Source: Glycomyces arizonensis DSM 44726
GTDB lineage: Bacteria > Actinomycetota > Actinomycetes > Mycobacteriales > Micromonosporaceae
DNA length: 64,000 nucleotides
Reading direction: 5' to 3'
NCBI RefSeq assembly: GCF_000482705.1
Contig: NZ_AXWO01000001.1
Location: forward strand, 186,001-250,000
Both the position numbers and the translations under genes were made by a program. The notes under the pieces were generated by a model that worked only from the letters and a program-made list of their open reading frames with translations, did no database searches and was not told where the DNA came from. Numbering within the stretch: the stretch's first letter is position 1; each line of letters begins with the position of its first letter. Shown here piece after piece: positions 61,961 to 64,000 of this stretch.

Positions 61961-62260
61961 TTAGGCGCAGTCCTTGCAGATCGGCTGGCCGTTCTTCTCC
62001 TTGGCGTACTGGCTCCGGTGATGGACCAGGAAGCAGCTGGAGCAGCGGAACTCGTCGTTCTGCATCGGCAGGACCTTGACCGAGAGCTCCTCGTCGCCGA
62101 GGTCGGCGCCGGGCAGTTCGAAGTTCTCGGCCACTTCGGCCTCATCGACGTCCACCGACCCCGACTGGTCGCTGCGGCCCTTGGCGAGCGCCTCGATGCT
62201 GTCGGTGCCGCCGGTGGCCTCTTCCTTGTCCCGGCGCGGGGCGTCGTAGTCGGTTGCCAT
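61961..62260 (-). CDS. DUF4193 zinc-ribbon protein
   Basis: 99 residues starting MATDYDAPRRDKEEATGG, which is the usual beginning, with GGAG about 8 bases upstream. The middle is acidic (DVDEAEVAENFELPGADL). The C-terminal zinc ribbon has FRCSSCFLVHHRSQ and PICKDC, that is four Cys. It is strictly actinobacterial, always near the sigma factor and dut; a role in transcription is often presumed but not shown. Confidence 0.9.
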   Translation of the reverse strand: MATDYDAPRRDKEEATGGTDSIEALAKGRSDQSGSVDVDEAEVAENFELPGADLGDEELSVKVLPMQNDEFRCSSCFLVHHRSQYAKEKNGQPICKDCA

Positions 62261-62578
62261 CGTTTCCACTCCCATTGGTTTCTCTGGCACAGGTGCGTCG
62301 AAGCGGACGCCTCCGATGACTGCGGCGGGTGCCGCTGGGGCATCTTGTTCGGAGGCGCTCGGTTCGACTTCGGTTTCCTGGCGGGTTCTGTCCGTCCCTG
62401 CAGGCGGCGTACCTTACCGCGTGCAGTCCATTCGTATACACCATGCCGCTCGCTTTTTCATCCCCATTGTGGCGAGAAACACTCTTGTGGCGCGATCGGT
62501 GAGTGTACCGCCTCTCGCCCACAAGGACGTTCCGCGCACGATAGCCTTTGGATTACATCGAGAGTCGGGGAGGCCGCA
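62261..62578. other. Divergent promoter region, DUF4193 / LytR_C gene
   Basis: About 318 bases between divergently read genes. No protein-like frame is seen. GTATAC near 62434 and a T-run near 62455 are the only features; clear -35/-10 pairs could not be assigned with confidence. Confidence 0.4.
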
Positions 62579-63091
62579 GTGCGAATCGCTCGTATCCGCG
62601 CGTTGACGTTTTTGTGCGCATTGGCGCTGGTAGCGGCATTGGCGACACTGTGGGCGATCAAGAACGACTCGCAGCAGGCCGGGGGCGCCTCGTGCGAGCC
62701 GGGGGCGGTCGAGATCAAGACCTCGCCCATCCCCGACCCCGAGCAGATCGAGATCGTCGTCCTCAACGGCACCGACCGGACGGGCCTGGCCGAGCAGGCG
62801 GCCAACCAGCTGAAGGACCGCGGCTTCCAGGTCATCGAAGTGGGCGACACCGACGAGACGTTCGACGGCTCGGCGCTGGTGAAGTACGGCCCCGACGAGT
62901 ACGCGGCCGGACTGCACACGCACGCGTACTTCTACCAGGGCCGCGACGGCTTCGACCTGGAGTGGGACAAGCCGATCACCGTCATCCTCGGCGACGCGTT
63001 CAAAGAGGTCCGCTCCACTTCCGATGCGCGCCAGTCGTTCGCCCAGAGCGGCGGCATCACGGCGCCCGATGGCACCTGCCCGGTAGAATAG
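62579..63091 (+). CDS. LytR_C-domain envelope protein (Cei-like)
   Basis: 170 residues. A membrane anchor (ALTFLCALALVAALATLWAI) leads, then the LytR_C domain: QIEIVVLNGTDRTGLAEQAA, QLKDRGFQVIEVGDTDE and ITVILGDAFKEV. Proteins of this neighbourhood in mycobacteria (Cei) support envelope integrity. GTG 62579 has GGGGAGG 5 bases upstream. The position between DUF4193 and the sigma factor gene is conserved. Confidence 0.85.
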   Translation: MRIARIRALTFLCALALVAALATLWAIKNDSQQAGGASCEPGAVEIKTSPIPDPEQIEIVVLNGTDRTGLAEQAANQLKDRGFQVIEVGDTDETFDGSALVKYGPDEYAAGLHTHAYFYQGRDGFDLEWDKPITVILGDAFKEVRSTSDARQSFAQSGGITAPDGTCPVE

Positions 63092-63304
63092 GGCGCCACC
63101 GCCCCCTCGAACCACTGACATTGTTACTGAAAATGCGGAAACTCAGCTCGAAACGGCATCACGGACGGGCCGGTAGCGATTTTCGGCGCTACAATTCACG
63201 CTTGCCCGGTCGTGTTGCGACCTGGGCTGCCGACCCAATATCCAATGCTCACCCGCCATGGAGCCCGGCTTCGCCGTGCCCGCCATTGCCTCGGAAGGTT
63301 GCTC

Positions 63305-64000
63305 GTGACTGACGCACGTCCCAACGGCACCGACGTCAATTCTCTGACCGACTCATTGCTCGAACTGGCCCGTGAGAGCGATGGACAGCTGACGTCCGCG
63401 AAAGTCGCTCAGGTCCTGGAGTCGGCGCAGGCCTCCCCCGCCCAGGGCAAGCTGGTGCTCAGGGCACTGGCCGAGGCCGACGTCACCGTCGTCGTCGACG
63501 GCTCCTCCTCCGGCCGCAAGCGCGTCCCCGCCGCCCGCACCGCCACCTCCTCGCGCACCGCCACCGCCAAGACCGCGAAGAAGTCGACCAAGAAGGCCGC
63601 CAAGAAGACCGCGGTCGCCAAGAGCGTCCCGGCCGGCGACGGCGAGGAGACCGAAGCGCCGAAGAAGGCCGCCAAGAAGGCCACCGCGAAGAAGACCGCC
63701 AAGAAGGCGGCGAAGAAGGCCGTCAAGAAGACCGCCGCTCCGGATGACGAGGAGGCCGCCGAGACCCTCGCCGCCGAGGAGGCCGCCGCCGCTCCGGCCA
63801 AGAAGGCCACCCGCAAGAAGGCCGCGAAGAAGTCCGCCGCCAAGAAGGCGTCCAAGAAGGACAAGGACTCGGACGAGCCCGACGAGAACGACTTCGAGTG
63901 GGACGAGGAGGACTCCGAGGCGCTCAAGCAGGCCCGCAAGGACGCCGAGATGACCGCCTCGGCCGACTCGGTCCGCGCCTACCTCAAGCAGATCGGCAAG
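63305..64000 (+). CDS. rpoD: Principal sigma-70 factor, 5' part (continues past window end)
   Basis: The frame is open from GTG 63305 (GGAAGG 6 bases upstream) to the window edge, 232 residues. Residues 1-60 form a helical start ([20 protein letters not shown]). A long Lys/Ala-rich tail follows with repeated AKKAAKK words, like an H1 histone tail, then an acidic patch ([18 protein letters not shown]). The window ends inside region 1.2 ([12 protein letters not shown]), which identifies a group-1 sigma factor like HrdB/SigA. The gene body lies outside the window. Confidence 0.93.
   Translation, partial: MTDARPNGTDVNSLTDSLLELARESDGQLTSAKVAQVLESAQASPAQGKLVLRALAEADVTVVVDGSSSGRKRVPAARTATSSRTATAKTAKKSTKKAAKKTAVAKSVPAGDGEETEAPKKAAKKATAKKTAKKAAKKAVKKTAAPDDEEAAETLAAEEAAAAPAKKATRKKAAKKSAAKKASKKDKDSDEPDENDFEWDEEDSEALKQARKDAEMTASADSVRAYLKQIGK

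Overview
This is a 64 kb stretch of very GC-rich DNA (roughly 70% by eye, strong third-position G/C bias) from an actinobacterium. The evidence is the gene content: actinobacteria-only families (DUF3043, DUF3093, DUF3159, DUF3710, DUF4193, DUF5685, an SCO7613-type membrane protein), the coproporphyrin-dependent haem route with HemQ, and a sigma factor with a Lys/Ala-rich N-terminal tail. The dut/DUF3093/DUF4193/LytR_C/sigma block is the usual neighbourhood of the principal sigma factor in actinomycetes. Family-level placement (Glycomycetaceae or Micromonosporaceae relatives) is a guess.

Layout. 1-10 kb: a DUF3043 fragment, a TPR/WG-repeat protein, a probably leaderless aldo/keto reductase, miaA, a DUF349 protein, a tyrosine phosphatase, and a two-gene heterodimeric ABC exporter whose promoter sits inside a 26-bp perfect palindrome. 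10-15 kb: a defence/stability patch with three type II toxin-antitoxin modules (vapBC, hicAB, vapBC), each preceded by its own inverted-repeat operator, around a methyltransferase and miaB. 15-26 kb: branched-chain amino acid genes ilvC, ilvN, ilvB behind an attenuator with a leaderless leader peptide ending in LLVVVLI. They are followed by a GGDEF/EAL protein, a coiled-coil membrane protein of unknown function, and ilvD. 26-30 kb: haem operon hemE-cgoX-hemQ ending in a tiny membrane protein and an S26 peptidase. 30-35 kb: RNase D-like exonuclease, then fadA-fadB with a TetR-type operator over the promoter.

35-43 kb is the most unusual part. Two paralogous lysozyme-like wall hydrolases are followed by two paralogous giant membrane proteins. 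The two membrane-protein genes share identically spaced upstream blocks. Three AT-rich islands built from TTATA...TATAA palindromes lie directly behind stop codons here, and a fourth lies at 22.3 kb. Between an island and the next gene there is a GC-rich tandem repeat (8-mer x13, 10-mer x about 7, or degenerate about 25-mers). The islands stand out sharply from the rest of the window.

43-54 kb: dxs, a catalytically gutted adenosine-deaminase-like protein, a glycine betaine/proline ABC importer (proVWX-type), a DUF5685 protein with a Cys-rich tail, an NTF2-like protein, an RNA methyltransferase of the TrmA/RumA type, and a secreted pectate-lyase-like protein behind a LacI-type operator. 54-64 kb: an APC transporter, two TrkA proteins, an AA10 lytic polysaccharide monooxygenase with a CebR-like box, then DUF3159, an OB-fold protein, DUF3710, dut, DUF3093, DUF4193, a LytR_C protein and the start of the sigma factor gene, which runs off the end.
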